Shown here: in pieces, positions 28,953 to 37,495 of the stretch
Numbering within the stretch: the first letter of the stretch is position 1
Layout: every line of letters begins with the position of its first letter
Assembly (NCBI GenBank): GCA_900078375.1
Contig: FLQS01000003.1
Location: 84,041 to 148,040, forward strand
From: an uncultured Mycobacterium sp.
GTDB lineage: Bacteria > Actinomycetota > Actinomycetes > Mycobacteriales > Mycobacteriaceae
Reading direction: 5' to 3'
DNA: 64,000 bases
The notes under the pieces: generated by a model
Databases searched by the model: none
What the model saw: only the letters and a program-made list of their open reading frames with translations
Told to the model about the DNA's origin: nothing
Position numbers and translations under genes: made by a program

Positions 28953-29258
28953 CTACTCGGGCAGCCGCAGCTCGGGCTTCTCGACCTCTTCGATGTTGAC
29001 GTCCTTGAAGGTGATCACCCGGACCTGCTTGACGAACCGGGCCGGGCGATACATATCCCACACCCACGCATCGGATAGACGCAGCTCGAAGTAGACCTCG
29101 CCGTCAGTGTTCCGCGGCACCAGTTCCACACTGTTGGCCAGGTAGAAGCGACGCTCGGTTTCCACGACGTAGCTGAACTGCCCCACGATGTCCTTGTATT
29201 CGCGGTACAGCGAGAGCTCCATCTCGGTCTCGTACTTTTCGAGATCTTCGGCACTCAT
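28953..29258 (-). CDS. DUF2469 family protein
   Basis: 101 residues, a highly conserved actinobacterial family (Rv2901c) with no known function. Starts MSAEDLEKYETEMELSLYRE; acidic, with conserved FSYVVETERRFYLAN and DMYRPARFVKQVRV. Ribosome site GAGGAC lies 10 nt upstream. It precedes the rnhB-lepB genes in reverse order and ends 1 bp from the ROK gene. Predicted soluble, mixed alpha/beta. Confidence 0.9.
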   Translation of the reverse strand: MSAEDLEKYETEMELSLYREYKDIVGQFSYVVETERRFYLANSVELVPRNTDGEVYFELRLSDAWVWDMYRPARFVKQVRVITFKDVNIEEVEKPELRLPE

Positions 29259-29274
29259 CGGCTCAGCGGTCCTC

Positions 29275-29305
29275 TTGTCGTCTCATCGGGTTGTCGTCTC
29301 ATCGG
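29275..29305. repeat. Tandem 16-bp direct repeat in the DUF2469 leader
   Basis: TTGTCGTCTCATCGG is repeated exactly with a 16-bp period. On the DUF2469 strand it reads ATGAGACGACAA twice, each with an ATGAG like the real start ATGAGTGCC at 29258. Both upstream ATGs are followed by short frames. Confidence 0.75.
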
Positions 29306-29324
29306 TGCGTTTGTCCATCTTGAC

Positions 29325-30062
29325 TCACGCCGGGTTGTCACGTGCGACTGACACCTCATCACCGCACTGCGGTGGTGGGCAATCGACGACCATCTCGGTC
29401 CCACCGACACCCGCCACCCGCCGGACATTGATGTAGGAAAACCGGTGCTGGCGGCACGGGCCGAGGCTGGTCAGCGCCGCGCTGTGCGCCGGGGTGCTAT
29501 AGCCCTTGTGGTCGGCGAACCCGTAGCCCGGGTGATCTTTGTCCATCGCCACCATCAGCCGGTCCCGGCTGACCTTGGCCAGCACGCTGGCCGCCGCGAT
29601 GCAGGCCGCCGCCGCGTCCCCACCGATCACCGGCAGCGACGGCATCGGCAGCCCTGGCACCCGGAAACCGTCGGACAGCACATACCCCGGGCGCACCGAC
29701 AAACCTGCCACCGCCCGTCGCATGCCCTCGATATTGGCCACGTGCACTCCCCTGCGGTCGACTTCGGGTGCCGGGATGAACACGACGTGATAGGCCAGCG
29801 CGTAGCGGCGGATCAACGGGAACAGTTCCTCGCGGGTCTTCTCGGTCAACTTCTTGGAATCATCGAGGGCCGCCAGGCTCTCGAGACGGTTCGGGCTGAG
29901 CACACAGGCCGCCACCACCAGGGGACCGGCACAGGCTCCGCGGCCCACCTCGTCGACTCCGGCCACCGGCCCCAAACCACTTCGGTACAAAGCGGATTCG
30001 AGTGTGCGCAGTCCCGACGATTTGCGGATCACCGTCCGCGGCGGCCACGTCATCGCCGGCAC
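29325..30062 (-). CDS. rnhB: Ribonuclease HII
   Basis: Removes ribonucleotides from DNA and RNA primers. 245 residues. Catalytic DEDD residues: D and E in [17 protein letters not shown] in [12 protein letters not shown] and the conserved D near [16 protein letters not shown]. The GTG start is 2 bp after the lepB stop; an ATG at 30053 ([14 protein letters not shown]) is an alternative start. Likely co-transcribed with lepB. Confidence 0.95.
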   Translation of the reverse strand: MPAMTWPPRTVIRKSSGLRTLESALYRSGLGPVAGVDEVGRGACAGPLVVAACVLSPNRLESLAALDDSKKLTEKTREELFPLIRRYALAYHVVFIPAPEVDRRGVHVANIEGMRRAVAGLSVRPGYVLSDGFRVPGLPMPSLPVIGGDAAAACIAAASVLAKVSRDRLMVAMDKDHPGYGFADHKGYSTPAHSAALTSLGPCRQHRFSYINVRRVAGVGGTEMVVDCPPPQCGDEVSVARDNPA

Positions 30063-30064
30063 GG

Positions 30065-30925
30065 TCAGCCCTGCTGCGGGTTGACCGAGGACACACCACC
30101 CCAGCGAGACGGCGGCCAGGCTATGAACCGCGCCTTGCCGATGACATTGCTCACTGGCACGGTGCCGGCCATCGGGTCACCGGTGCACAGGATGCCCTTC
30201 TGAGCGTCCTCGGGCGTGCTGGTGCAGTGCGCCCGCGAGTCCGCCGAATGGGTGCGGTTATCGCCCATCACCCACAGCCGGCCGTCCGGCACCTTCACCG
30301 GACCGAACTCATTGCCCAGGCACGGGTAGACCAGCGGGTCGGCGTTCATGGTCTGCGCGTTGAGGTAGGGCTCCTTGAGCGGCTTGTCGTCGACGGTCAG
30401 CCCGGTGTCGGCGCGGCACTGCACGGTCTGGCCGCCCACCGCGATGATGCGCTTCACCAGATCGTTCTCATCCGGCGGCACGAATCCGACCACCGACAAC
30501 GCGTTCTCCAGGTACCGGACCGCGGAGTTGTCCGAGCGGATGGACTTATAACCCACGTTCCAGTTCGGTGGGCCCTTGAAGACGATGACGTCACCGGGGC
30601 GCGGGTCACCGAACCGGTAGGTGACCTTGTCGACCATGATCCGGTCGCCGACACATCCGGCGCAGCCGTGCAGGGTGGGCTCCATCGATTCCGACGGAAT
30701 CAGGTACGGACGCGCGATGAACGTCAGCATCACGTAGTACAGGACCACCGCGATGGCGACGAGGATCGCGCCCTCTTTCAGGGCTGACCGCTTCTTCTCG
30801 CCGCCCGCCGCGTCAGCGGCAGATTGATCCTTCGCGGGGGCGTCGTCAGTCGTGGCGTCGTCCGGAGCATCCGTCGTAGTGGCGGATTCCGGTGTGGAGT
30901 CGTCCGAGCCGGTGTTGTCGGTCAC
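30065..30925 (-). CDS. lepB: Signal peptidase I
   Basis: Cleaves Sec signal peptides at the membrane surface. 286 residues: an acidic, Thr/Ala/Asp-rich cytosolic N-terminus of about 45 residues, one membrane helix (about 50-72) and the catalytic domain. Nucleophile Ser in PSESMEPTL, general base Lys in [11 protein letters not shown], and box D/E in [13 protein letters not shown]. Upstream of rnhB and 53 bp downstream of rplS. Confidence 0.97.
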   Translation of the reverse strand: MTDNTGSDDSTPESATTTDAPDDATTDDAPAKDQSAADAAGGEKKRSALKEGAILVAIAVVLYYVMLTFIARPYLIPSESMEPTLHGCAGCVGDRIMVDKVTYRFGDPRPGDVIVFKGPPNWNVGYKSIRSDNSAVRYLENALSVVGFVPPDENDLVKRIIAVGGQTVQCRADTGLTVDDKPLKEPYLNAQTMNADPLVYPCLGNEFGPVKVPDGRLWVMGDNRTHSADSRAHCTSTPEDAQKGILCTGDPMAGTVPVSNVIGKARFIAWPPSRWGGVSSVNPQQG

Positions 30926-30978
30926 GTGGTCAGCGTAGTCAGACGAGCTGACTGGTCAGTCCCGCCCACGACCGAAGC

Positions 30979-31320
30979 TCAGCGCTTCTCCTTGATCTTG
31001 GCCTTCTTGCCCCGCAGCTCCCGCAGGTAGTAGAGCTTGGCGCGCCGCACGTCACCGCGGGTGACGACCTCGAGGTGGTCGATGTTGGGCGAATGCACCG
31101 GGAAGGTCCGCTCGACGCCGACGCCGTAGCTTTCCTTGCGCACGGTGAAGGTCTCGCGGATGCCCCCACCGGAACGGCGCAGGACGACACCCTTGAAGAC
31201 CTGGATGCGCTGCTTGTTGCCCTCGATGACCTTCACGTGGACATTAATGGTGTCCCCGGGGCTGAAGGTCGGGATGTCGTCGCGCAGCGACGCCTGGTCG
31301 ACGAAGTCCAGCGTGTTCAT
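30979..31320 (-). CDS. rplS: 50S ribosomal protein L19
   Basis: 113 residues, standard length. Starts [23 protein letters not shown]; contains [22 protein letters not shown] at the end. The ATG has AAGGAAG upstream at spacing 8. An in-frame extension to 31512 is leader, not protein. Unlike E. coli, rplS is detached from trmD: it has its own promoter and a leader of about 135 nt. Confidence 0.98.
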   Translation of the reverse strand: MNTLDFVDQASLRDDIPTFSPGDTINVHVKVIEGNKQRIQVFKGVVLRRSGGGIRETFTVRKESYGVGVERTFPVHSPNIDHLEVVTRGDVRRAKLYYLRELRGKKAKIKEKR

Positions 31321-31632
31321 CGGTGACACTTCCTTGCGGTTCGCGGCGCAGCCAACTGCCTGCGCAACTGCGCTGGCGATCGCCGGGCCGATGGATTCGG
31401 GCACGTGGTGTTTGGCGCAGCAGGCGGAAGGATTGGTCCAGCCCGCGCGGCAACTGCTCAATTGTGCCAGATGCACCGCGAGCAGTGAAATCGCGCGACC
31501 CGCCGAGGTCACAGAATGTTTTAGCTGGCTAACCGCGCGGTGTACAAAAGGTACGGTTAACCTGAATTACGGTCGGGCGGCAACGCGGCACCCAACGATA
31601 TGGCGTTCCCCTGGGCCCTCGAGGAGATGGAC
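31321..31632. other. Divergent intergenic region: rplS leader and lppW-like promoter area
   Basis: 312 bp without a gene. The rplS half holds a leader of about 135 nt and the -10 region at 31461. The other half (31510-31632) is AT-richer (TTTTAGCTGGCTAACC, GGTTAACC) and should carry the promoter of the lppW-like gene; I could not fix its -35 and -10. Confidence 0.6.
31461..31496 (-). promoter_or_regulatory. rplS promoter, shared layout with rpsP
   Basis: On the minus strand: GCGCGATT, 17 nt, then TCTGGCACAAT. The final CACAAT is the -10. The same two blocks precede rpsP with an 18-nt spacer (36915-36951). A short leader of about 135 nt follows. Confidence 0.6.
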
Positions 31633-32565
31633 ATGCAACGGCATCTGTCGATGCTGGTCACCGGCACCGCGGCGGTACTGCTCGGCGTGCTCGTCGCGGC
31701 ATCCTCCGCCGAGGTCAGCGCGGGCCCCAACGACAGGTCTGCCCGCCCGGTGAACCTGCTCTCGGCCGACCCGAATGCCATCCCGCAAGCTCCCCCACTG
31801 GGCCCGCTGGCAGAAGCGCCGCCGGACGCGACAGCCGGCCTCGACGCGCGCGCCAAGGAGGCCGCGTCGGAGGCCGCTCAGGACGGTGCCGATATCAGCT
31901 TCACGGTCCTCGATCGCAACACCGGCCGGACGGTCTCCGGTGGCGACGGCGCACCCTTTCCGATCGCCTCGGTGAGCAAACTGTTCATCGCCGACGATCT
32001 GCTGCTGCAAGTCGCTAAGGGCCAGCGTCAAATGACCCCCGACGAGCGGCAGTCCTTCGACGTGATGCTGCGGTCCTCCGACGACAGCGCGGCCGAGGTG
32101 TTCTGGGGCGAGGGCGGCGGCAGCTCGATCATCGGCCGGGTGACCTCACGGTACGGATTGGGATCGACCAGCGCGCCCTATGACGGCAACTGGTGGAACA
32201 CCATGAGCACCACCGGTGATCTGGTGCGCTACTACGACATGTTGCTCGACGGCGCAGGCGGGTTACCCGCCGATCAGGCCGGCGTCATCCTTGGCGACCT
32301 GGCAAGGTCGACCCCTACCGGCGTCGACGGGTACCCGCAGCGGTTCGGCATTCCCGACGCGTTGTTCGCCGAACCCGTTGCGGTCAAACAAGGTTGGATG
32401 TGCTGCTGGAACGGCGGCAACTGGTTGCACATGACAACCGGCGTGATCGGGGCCGACCATCGCTTCGTGATGGCCATGGCCTCACTGCAACCGGTCGACG
32501 ACGCCACCGCGCGCGCGACCATGACGCAGGCCGTGAAGACGATGTTCCCCGGCGGGCGGATCTGA
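31633..32565 (+). CDS. Secreted serine-hydrolase-like protein (LppW/beta-lactamase-related)
   Basis: 310 residues with a signal peptide (RHLSMLVTGTAAVLLGVLVAAS). The penicillin-binding/beta-lactamase fold is indicated by S-x-x-K in ASVSKLFIAD and an S-x-D-like SSDDSAAEVFW; the third K-T/S-G motif is replaced by QGWMCC, so catalysis may be lost. Position and start of the mature part match lppW (Rv2905), but there is no lipobox cysteine here, so it would be secreted and not lipidated. The ATG at 31633 has GAGGAG at spacing 7; a start at 31600 is possible. Convergent with the MFS gene at 4 bp. Confidence 0.85.
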   Translation: MQRHLSMLVTGTAAVLLGVLVAASSAEVSAGPNDRSARPVNLLSADPNAIPQAPPLGPLAEAPPDATAGLDARAKEAASEAAQDGADISFTVLDRNTGRTVSGGDGAPFPIASVSKLFIADDLLLQVAKGQRQMTPDERQSFDVMLRSSDDSAAEVFWGEGGGSSIIGRVTSRYGLGSTSAPYDGNWWNTMSTTGDLVRYYDMLLDGAGGLPADQAGVILGDLARSTPTGVDGYPQRFGIPDALFAEPVAVKQGWMCCWNGGNWLHMTTGVIGADHRFVMAMASLQPVDDATARATMTQAVKTMFPGGRI

Positions 32566-32569
32566 CCCG

Positions 32570-34786
32570 CTAACGGCGCGGTGGTCCGGGCGGTGGCTGA
32601 CGGAACTCGGCGCGGGCCCGGAACGGCCGAGTCGGCTCATTGCCTGGGGCCGGTTCATTGCCGGCGCCCAGCGCCGCGCCAGTGTGAAGTCGCGTCGTGG
32701 GCGCGGTCGGCGTAGCCGCCGCACGTCGCGGACCCAACACCAACGGCCGGGTCGCCTGATCGGCGCCGCCGTCCTCCGCCAGCACATTGCGGGCGATGCG
32801 TTCCATCACACCCTGCACCTGCATGCGGTCGGGCCGGCCCTCGAACGCCGGTGAGCGAGTGAGGGTGTCGGTGATCCAGGTCGCGATCTGGTTGCGCACG
32901 TAATTCACTTCGGCCGCACCCGAGGCGGTCAGCCACAGCTGATCGCCGCCGCGCTGCGCGTAGCCCGATGCCACCAGCCGGTCGAAGACGGGTTCGAGGA
33001 TCTCTGCGGGCACCCGATGATGCGCGGCGATGTCGGCCACCGCCACCGGGCCGGACACCTGAGCATGCCGATAGATCTGCAACAGAGCCCACATCCGTGA
33101 GACGTCGAGATGGCTGCCCCCGGATCGAGCCAGCGCCGGCAGGTGCATACCGCGGGTCTCCCGCATCAGCCGGCTGACTGCCACCTCCAGCACCTTCTCG
33201 GCGGGCTCGGTGGTGGGCATGCCGAAACCCTCACCGAGGTCGGTGCTGCCCATGGCCGCGGCGTCACGCAGCGGAACCTGCTTGAGGAACAGCGCGACGA
33301 CGAACCCGACGACCGCGACGGGCGCCGCGAACAGAAACACCTTGCTCAACGAATCGGCGTAGGCGTCGACGATCGGTGCGGCGACCTCGTGGGACAGGCG
33401 GTGCAGGGCCTGCGGTGATTGCGCGTCCGCGGGCGAGACACCGCTGGCGGCCAGGGCGGCGGGCAGCCGGTCGGCCAGGAAGTTGCTGAACAGCGAGCCG
33501 AAGATCGCCGCCCCGAACGAGCTGCCGATGGTGCGGAAGAACGTGACGCCCGAGGTGGCCACGCCAAGGTCGGTGAAATCCACGGTGTTCTGCACAGTCA
33601 GCACGAGCACCTGCATGCTCAGCCCGATGCCGGCACCCAGGATCAGCAGGTTCAGGGACTGCACCAGCGTGGAGGTGTGGGCGTCCATCAGCGACAGCAG
33701 TACGAACCCGACAGCCATCACCGCCGTGCCCGCGACCGGGAAGATCTTGTAGCGCCCGGTCCGGCCGACGATGACACCGCTGGTCAACGACGTCGTCAGC
33801 AGACCCACCACCATCGGCAGTGTGTGCAGCCCGGACACCGTCGCCGAGACTCCGTCGACGAACTGCATATAGGTCGGCAGGAACGTCAGCGCGCCGAGCA
33901 TCGCGAATCCGACGACGAACGACAGCACGCAGCAGACCGTGAACACCGGGTCTTTGAACAGCCGGATCGGCAGAATCGGTTCGGCCGCACGGCTTTCCAC
34001 GACAACGAACGCCACCAGCGCGGCCACCGATCCGACGAACAGCCCGATGATCGTCGCCGAGCCCCAGGGATAGGTGGTGCCACCCCAGCTGGTGGCCAGA
34101 GTCAGCCCCGCCGCACCGAGGCCGATCAACACGATGCCCGGATAGTCGATGACCGGTCGCGACGTACGGCCCAGCCGCGGGATCGCCCAAGCCGCAACGA
34201 TCAGCACCACCACGGCGACCGGCACGTTGATCCAGAACGCCCAGCGCCACCCCAGATGGTCGGTGAACAGCCCGCCGAGTAGCGGCCCCACCACGGTGGT
34301 GACGCCGAATACCGCGCCCAGTGCTCCCTGGTAGCGGCCGCGTTCGCGCAGGGGAATCACCTCGCCGATGACGGCGACCGCAGTGACGGTGATCGCGCCG
34401 CCGCCGATGCCCTGCAGGGCCCGCGCACCCACCAGCATGCTCATCGACCCAGCCAGCCCGCACAGCACCGATCCGGCCAGGAAAAACAGAATCGCAGCCT
34501 GGAACACGATCTTGCGGCCGAACGTGTCACCGAGCTTGCCGACGACCGCCGTCACGATCGTCGAGGCCAGCAGATAACTGGTCACCACCCACGATTGGTG
34601 GCCGGCCCCGCCGAGATCGGCGACGACGGTCGGCAACGCGGTGGCCACGATCGTCTGGTCCAGCGCGGCCAGCAGCATGCCCAGCACCACGGCCAGGAAG
34701 ACCAAGTTGCGCTGCCGGCCCGTCACCTGCGCGGCCGCCGGTTCGGGCGGAGCGCCGGTGGTTGGACGAGTCACGCCTTCCTCCAT
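32570..34786 (-). CDS. MFS drug transporter (DHA2, EmrB/QacA type) fused to a C-terminal winged-helix domain
   Basis: 738 residues. Fourteen helices in the first 500, with the motif LGMLLAALDQTIVATALPTV and motif A GKLGDTFGRK; proton-driven multidrug efflux. After the last helix a cytosolic stretch of about 235 residues contains a winged-helix-like segment (VAVADIAAHHRVPAEILEPV then LVASGYA and a wing before LTASGAAEV), and a disordered Pro/Ala/Arg tail. Placed 41 bp after trmD in the same direction, so it may ride on the rpsP operon transcript. Not at this place in M. tuberculosis (from memory). Confidence 0.92.
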   Translation of the reverse strand: MEEGVTRPTTGAPPEPAAAQVTGRQRNLVFLAVVLGMLLAALDQTIVATALPTVVADLGGAGHQSWVVTSYLLASTIVTAVVGKLGDTFGRKIVFQAAILFFLAGSVLCGLAGSMSMLVGARALQGIGGGAITVTAVAVIGEVIPLRERGRYQGALGAVFGVTTVVGPLLGGLFTDHLGWRWAFWINVPVAVVVLIVAAWAIPRLGRTSRPVIDYPGIVLIGLGAAGLTLATSWGGTTYPWGSATIIGLFVGSVAALVAFVVVESRAAEPILPIRLFKDPVFTVCCVLSFVVGFAMLGALTFLPTYMQFVDGVSATVSGLHTLPMVVGLLTTSLTSGVIVGRTGRYKIFPVAGTAVMAVGFVLLSLMDAHTSTLVQSLNLLILGAGIGLSMQVLVLTVQNTVDFTDLGVATSGVTFFRTIGSSFGAAIFGSLFSNFLADRLPAALAASGVSPADAQSPQALHRLSHEVAAPIVDAYADSLSKVFLFAAPVAVVGFVVALFLKQVPLRDAAAMGSTDLGEGFGMPTTEPAEKVLEVAVSRLMRETRGMHLPALARSGGSHLDVSRMWALLQIYRHAQVSGPVAVADIAAHHRVPAEILEPVFDRLVASGYAQRGGDQLWLTASGAAEVNYVRNQIATWITDTLTRSPAFEGRPDRMQVQGVMERIARNVLAEDGGADQATRPLVLGPRRAAATPTAPTTRLHTGAALGAGNEPAPGNEPTRPFRARAEFRQPPPGPPRR

Positions 34787-34827
34787 ACCCGTCGACAGCG
34801 GTCGGTAACCAGTGCCGCGCCGGACGT

Positions 34828-35517
34828 TCAGTCGCTTAGCAGGCCCGGCCGGCGCTCCCGGGTGCGCTCGAGTGCCTGTTCGTGACGCCAGGCCGCGACC
34901 TTGCCGTGGTCACCGGAGAGCAGAACGTCGGGCACCGACAGGTCGCGCCAGGTTGGCGGGCGAGTGTAGCTCGGGCCTTCTAACAGACCGTCCTTCTCCG
35001 GCGAGTGCGAATCGTCTTGGTGCGATAGCGGATTGCCCATCACGTTGGGAAGCAGGCGGACCACCGCCTCGATCATCACCAGCGCCGCCACCTCGCCACC
35101 GGCCAGCACGTAGTCGCCGATGGACACCTCTTCGACCCGCATCCGCCGGCGGGCATCCTCGGCGACTCGCTGGTCGATGCCTTCGTAGCGGCCACAGGCG
35201 AACACCAGGTGCGACTCCCGCGTCCAGCGTTGGGCGTCGTTTTGGGTGAATAACCGGCCCGCCGGCGTCGGGATCACCAGAAGTGTTGCCTCGGTGCAGA
35301 TCTCGTCGAGGGCCTCGCCCCACACCGGGGCCTTCATCACCATACCGGGACCACCCCCATAGGGCGAGTCGTCGACGGAGTGGTGCACGTCGTGGGTCCA
35401 GCGGCGCAGGTCGTGTACCTCGACGTCCAGGATCCCTGACTCGATGGCCTTGCCGGGCAAGGACTGTCGCATCGGGGCTAGGTAGTCGGGAAAGATGGTG
35501 ACGACGTCAACACGCAT
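34828..35517 (-). CDS. trmD: tRNA (guanine-N1)-methyltransferase
   Basis: Makes m1G37 in tRNAs reading CNN and CGG codons, preventing +1 frameshifts. 229 residues. SPOUT-knot segments: VDVVTIFPDYLAPMRQSLPG at the start, VFACGRYEGIDQRV and IGDYVLAGGEVAALVMIEAV forming the SAM knot, then NPLSHQDDSHS. Its start is 1 bp after the rimM stop, as expected in rpsP-khpA-rimM-trmD. Confidence 0.98.
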   Translation of the reverse strand: MRVDVVTIFPDYLAPMRQSLPGKAIESGILDVEVHDLRRWTHDVHHSVDDSPYGGGPGMVMKAPVWGEALDEICTEATLLVIPTPAGRLFTQNDAQRWTRESHLVFACGRYEGIDQRVAEDARRRMRVEEVSIGDYVLAGGEVAALVMIEAVVRLLPNVMGNPLSHQDDSHSPEKDGLLEGPSYTRPPTWRDLSVPDVLLSGDHGKVAAWRHEQALERTRERRPGLLSD

Positions 35518-35518
35518 C

Positions 35519-36049
35519 TCAGGTTAAGCCGTCCAGGTCCAAAAGTCCGTCGGGAGGATCGATTTCGACGACCCCATCGGCCAGGGACACCGACGTCACG
35601 ATCGCGCCGACGAACGGCACCAGTATTTCGGCGCCGTCTGCGTTGCGGACCGCCAGCAGCTCCCCGCCTGCGGTGTGCAGCACTTCGGCGACCGAGCCGA
35701 GGGCCTGGCCGTCGACGGTGCGTACCGCCAGCCCTTCGAGCTGATGGTCGTAGTACTCGTCGGGGTCCTCGATCTCGGGCAGATCGGCGGTGTCGACGAC
35801 GAACAGGTGGCCACGCAACGCGTCGGCGGCATCGCGATCGGAGACCCCAGGTAGCCGGACCAGCATGCGGGCGCCGTGCGGACGCGCCGACTCGACGACG
35901 ACGTCCTGACCGGCGCCGCCGCGGGAAGGCTTGAGATGCAACCGATTACCGGGAGCGAAGCGCTCGTCGGGGTCGTCCGTGCGGACATCGACCACCAATT
36001 CCCCGGTGATCCCGTGCGCTTTGGCCACACGCCCGACGACGAGCTCCAT
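35519..36049 (-). CDS. rimM: Ribosome maturation factor RimM
   Basis: Binds S19 during 30S head assembly. 176 residues: an N-terminal beta-barrel starting [20 protein letters not shown] and a C-terminal PRC-barrel with [12 protein letters not shown] and [12 protein letters not shown]. In the rpsP-khpA-rimM-trmD operon, 5 bp after khpA. The C-terminal domain ends with the family's typical acidic [11 protein letters not shown]. Confidence 0.97.
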   Translation of the reverse strand: MELVVGRVAKAHGITGELVVDVRTDDPDERFAPGNRLHLKPSRGGAGQDVVVESARPHGARMLVRLPGVSDRDAADALRGHLFVVDTADLPEIEDPDEYYDHQLEGLAVRTVDGQALGSVAEVLHTAGGELLAVRNADGAEILVPFVGAIVTSVSLADGVVEIDPPDGLLDLDGLT

Positions 36050-36054
36050 GGGCG

Positions 36055-36297
36055 CTATTGGTCGGTGTCCACCACGTCGACGCGGATACCGCGGCCGCCG
36101 ATGCCGGCGACCAGGGTGCGCAACGCGGTCGCGGTGCGACCGCCGCGGCCGATCACCTTGCCGAGGTCCTCGGGGTGGACATGGACCTCAACCGTGCGTC
36201 CCCGCCGGTTGGTGACCATGTCGACGCGAACGTCGTCGGGATTGTCGACGATCCCGCGGACCAGATGCTCTACGGCGTCAACGACGACCGAGCTCAT
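36055..36297 (-). CDS. khpA: KH-domain RNA-binding protein KhpA
   Basis: 80 residues, a single type II KH domain with the GxxG loop [16 protein letters not shown]. Partner of KhpB/Jag in other Gram-positive bacteria, affecting cell division and RNA. The start codon overlaps the rpsP stop by 4 bp, so its translation is coupled to S16. Rv2908c equivalent. Confidence 0.95.
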   Translation of the reverse strand: MSSVVVDAVEHLVRGIVDNPDDVRVDMVTNRRGRTVEVHVHPEDLGKVIGRGGRTATALRTLVAGIGGRGIRVDVVDTDQ

Positions 36298-36785
36298 TCT
36301 GCGGCGGCCTCAGTGGCTTCGGCAGCCGGCTCAGCCGCAGCGGCCTCGGTGGCTTCAGCGGCCGGCTCGGCCTCAGCGGCCTCGGCCTTCTTGGCGGGCG
36401 CCTTCTTCTTCTTGAGCTGAGCAGCCTCGCCGGACGGCGCGCCATCGGCCTCGGCGAGCGCGGCGTTGAACAGGTCGAGCTTGCTGGGCTTGGGTTCCTT
36501 GACCTTCAGCGTGCCCTCGGCGCCGGGCAGACCCTTGAATTTCTGCCAGTCACCGGTGATCTTCAGCAGCGCGAGGACGGGATCGGTGGGCTGGGCCCCG
36601 ACCGACAGCCAATACTGCGCGCGCTCGGAGTCGACCTCGATCAGGCTCGGCTCTTCCTTGGGGTGGTAGCGGCCGATGACCTCGATCGCGCGGCCGTCAC
36701 GACGATTGCGCGCGTCGGCGACAGCGATGCGGTACTGGGGGTTGCGGATCTTGCCGAACCGGGAAAGTTTGATCTTGACAGCCAT
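36294..36785 (-). CDS. rpsP: 30S ribosomal protein S16 with long C-terminal tail
   Basis: 163 residues; the S16 core ([20 protein letters not shown] to about residue 110) is followed by a Lys/Ala/Glu-rich tail. The tail ends with a 12-residue unit [12 protein letters not shown] repeated twice, from a 36-bp DNA repeat at 36298-36369. Such tails are known in mycobacterial S16. First gene of the operon; ribosome site GCAGGAG upstream and a leader of about 120 nt. Confidence 0.97.
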   Translation of the reverse strand: MAVKIKLSRFGKIRNPQYRIAVADARNRRDGRAIEVIGRYHPKEEPSLIEVDSERAQYWLSVGAQPTDPVLALLKITGDWQKFKGLPGAEGTLKVKEPKPSKLDLFNAALAEADGAPSGEAAQLKKKKAPAKKAEAAEAEPAAEATEAAAAEPAAEATEAAAE

Positions 36786-36914
36786 GAACTAACTCCTGCA
36801 GGTAATCACGCTGCAATTCAGCGATGCCGACGACTGACGGATCCGGTTTTGCCTCGCGTGCGTGACCGGGCCCCGGCGCATCCTCGAAGGAAGCCGCGGG
36901 CCGGACAGCCGCCC

Positions 36915-36951
36915 ATTGTGCCAGAGTGCGCCGGTCAGGTGTTAATCGCGC
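36915..36951 (-). promoter_or_regulatory. rpsP promoter, shared layout with rplS
   Basis: On the minus strand: GCGCGATT, 18 nt, TCTGGCACAAT; the CACAAT is the -10 and TTAACA or TAACAC sits near -35. Same blocks as at 31461-31496. Confidence 0.6.
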
Positions 36952-36970
36952 AAACCCGCCACCGCGCTGC

Positions 36971-37387
36971 TCAGACCACCTTCTGGATGCACTTGTCTTC
37001 GACGCGCTTCGTCATCCGCCAGCCGTCGGCGGTCCGGATGAACTCGTCGTCGTACCACAGTCCGCAGAACATGACCTGACCGTTGTCGCCGAGCGCCATC
37101 GGATTGAACAGGATGGTCCGCGAGGTCGCGGTATCGCCGTCGATCCGGATATCGAAGTTGCCGAGCATGTGGAAGTAGGCCGGAAAATTCGGCAACACCT
37201 CGGCCAGCCAGGCCTTGACATCGGGAAAGGTGCCCGCGATGCCGCCCAGCTCGGTGTAGTCGATGTGCGCGTCGGGAGTGAAGACGCGATCCAGGTCATC
37301 GAACCGGCGACTGTCGATCGCTGTGGAGTAGTCCACCAGCAGCTGCTGGATCTCCAACCGATCCGAAATCTCTTCAAGACTCAGCAT
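36971..37387 (-). CDS. SnoaL/NTF2-like fold protein
   Basis: 138 residues, SnoaL-like (nuclear transport factor 2 fold) small protein, Rv2910c-like. Starts MLSLEEISDRLEIQQLLVDY; conserved DYSTAIDSRRFDDLDRVFTPDAHIDY and FDIRIDGDTATSRT. NTF2-fold proteins include isomerases and cyclases, but the exact activity cannot be read. Isolated gene, 108 bp from the divergent CysJ-like gene. Confidence 0.92.
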   Translation of the reverse strand: MLSLEEISDRLEIQQLLVDYSTAIDSRRFDDLDRVFTPDAHIDYTELGGIAGTFPDVKAWLAEVLPNFPAYFHMLGNFDIRIDGDTATSRTILFNPMALGDNGQVMFCGLWYDDEFIRTADGWRMTKRVEDKCIQKVV

Positions 37388-37453
37388 TCGTGTGATTCAA
37401 CACGTTCGCGCCGATTGCCGGCGGGGAGGTCCACGCCAGCGGGACAACTCTAC

Positions 37454-37472
37454 TAAGGTCACCCTAACCAAA
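37454..37472 (+). promoter_or_regulatory. IdeR-like iron box upstream of CysJ-like gene
   Basis: TAAGGTCACCCTAACCAAA against the IdeR consensus TWAGGTWAGSCTWACCTWA matches 16 of 19 positions (mismatches at 7, 9 and 17). It ends 23 bp before the GTG of the CysJ-like gene, a typical operator position. Predicted, not proven. Confidence 0.55.
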
Positions 37473-37495
37473 GTCTGCTATCGAGCGGAGGACGC

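Noticed and set aside
31552..31561. GGTTAACC palindrome as an operator for the lppW-like gene
   Set aside because: An 8-bp palindrome is expected by chance, and no regulator gene is nearby.
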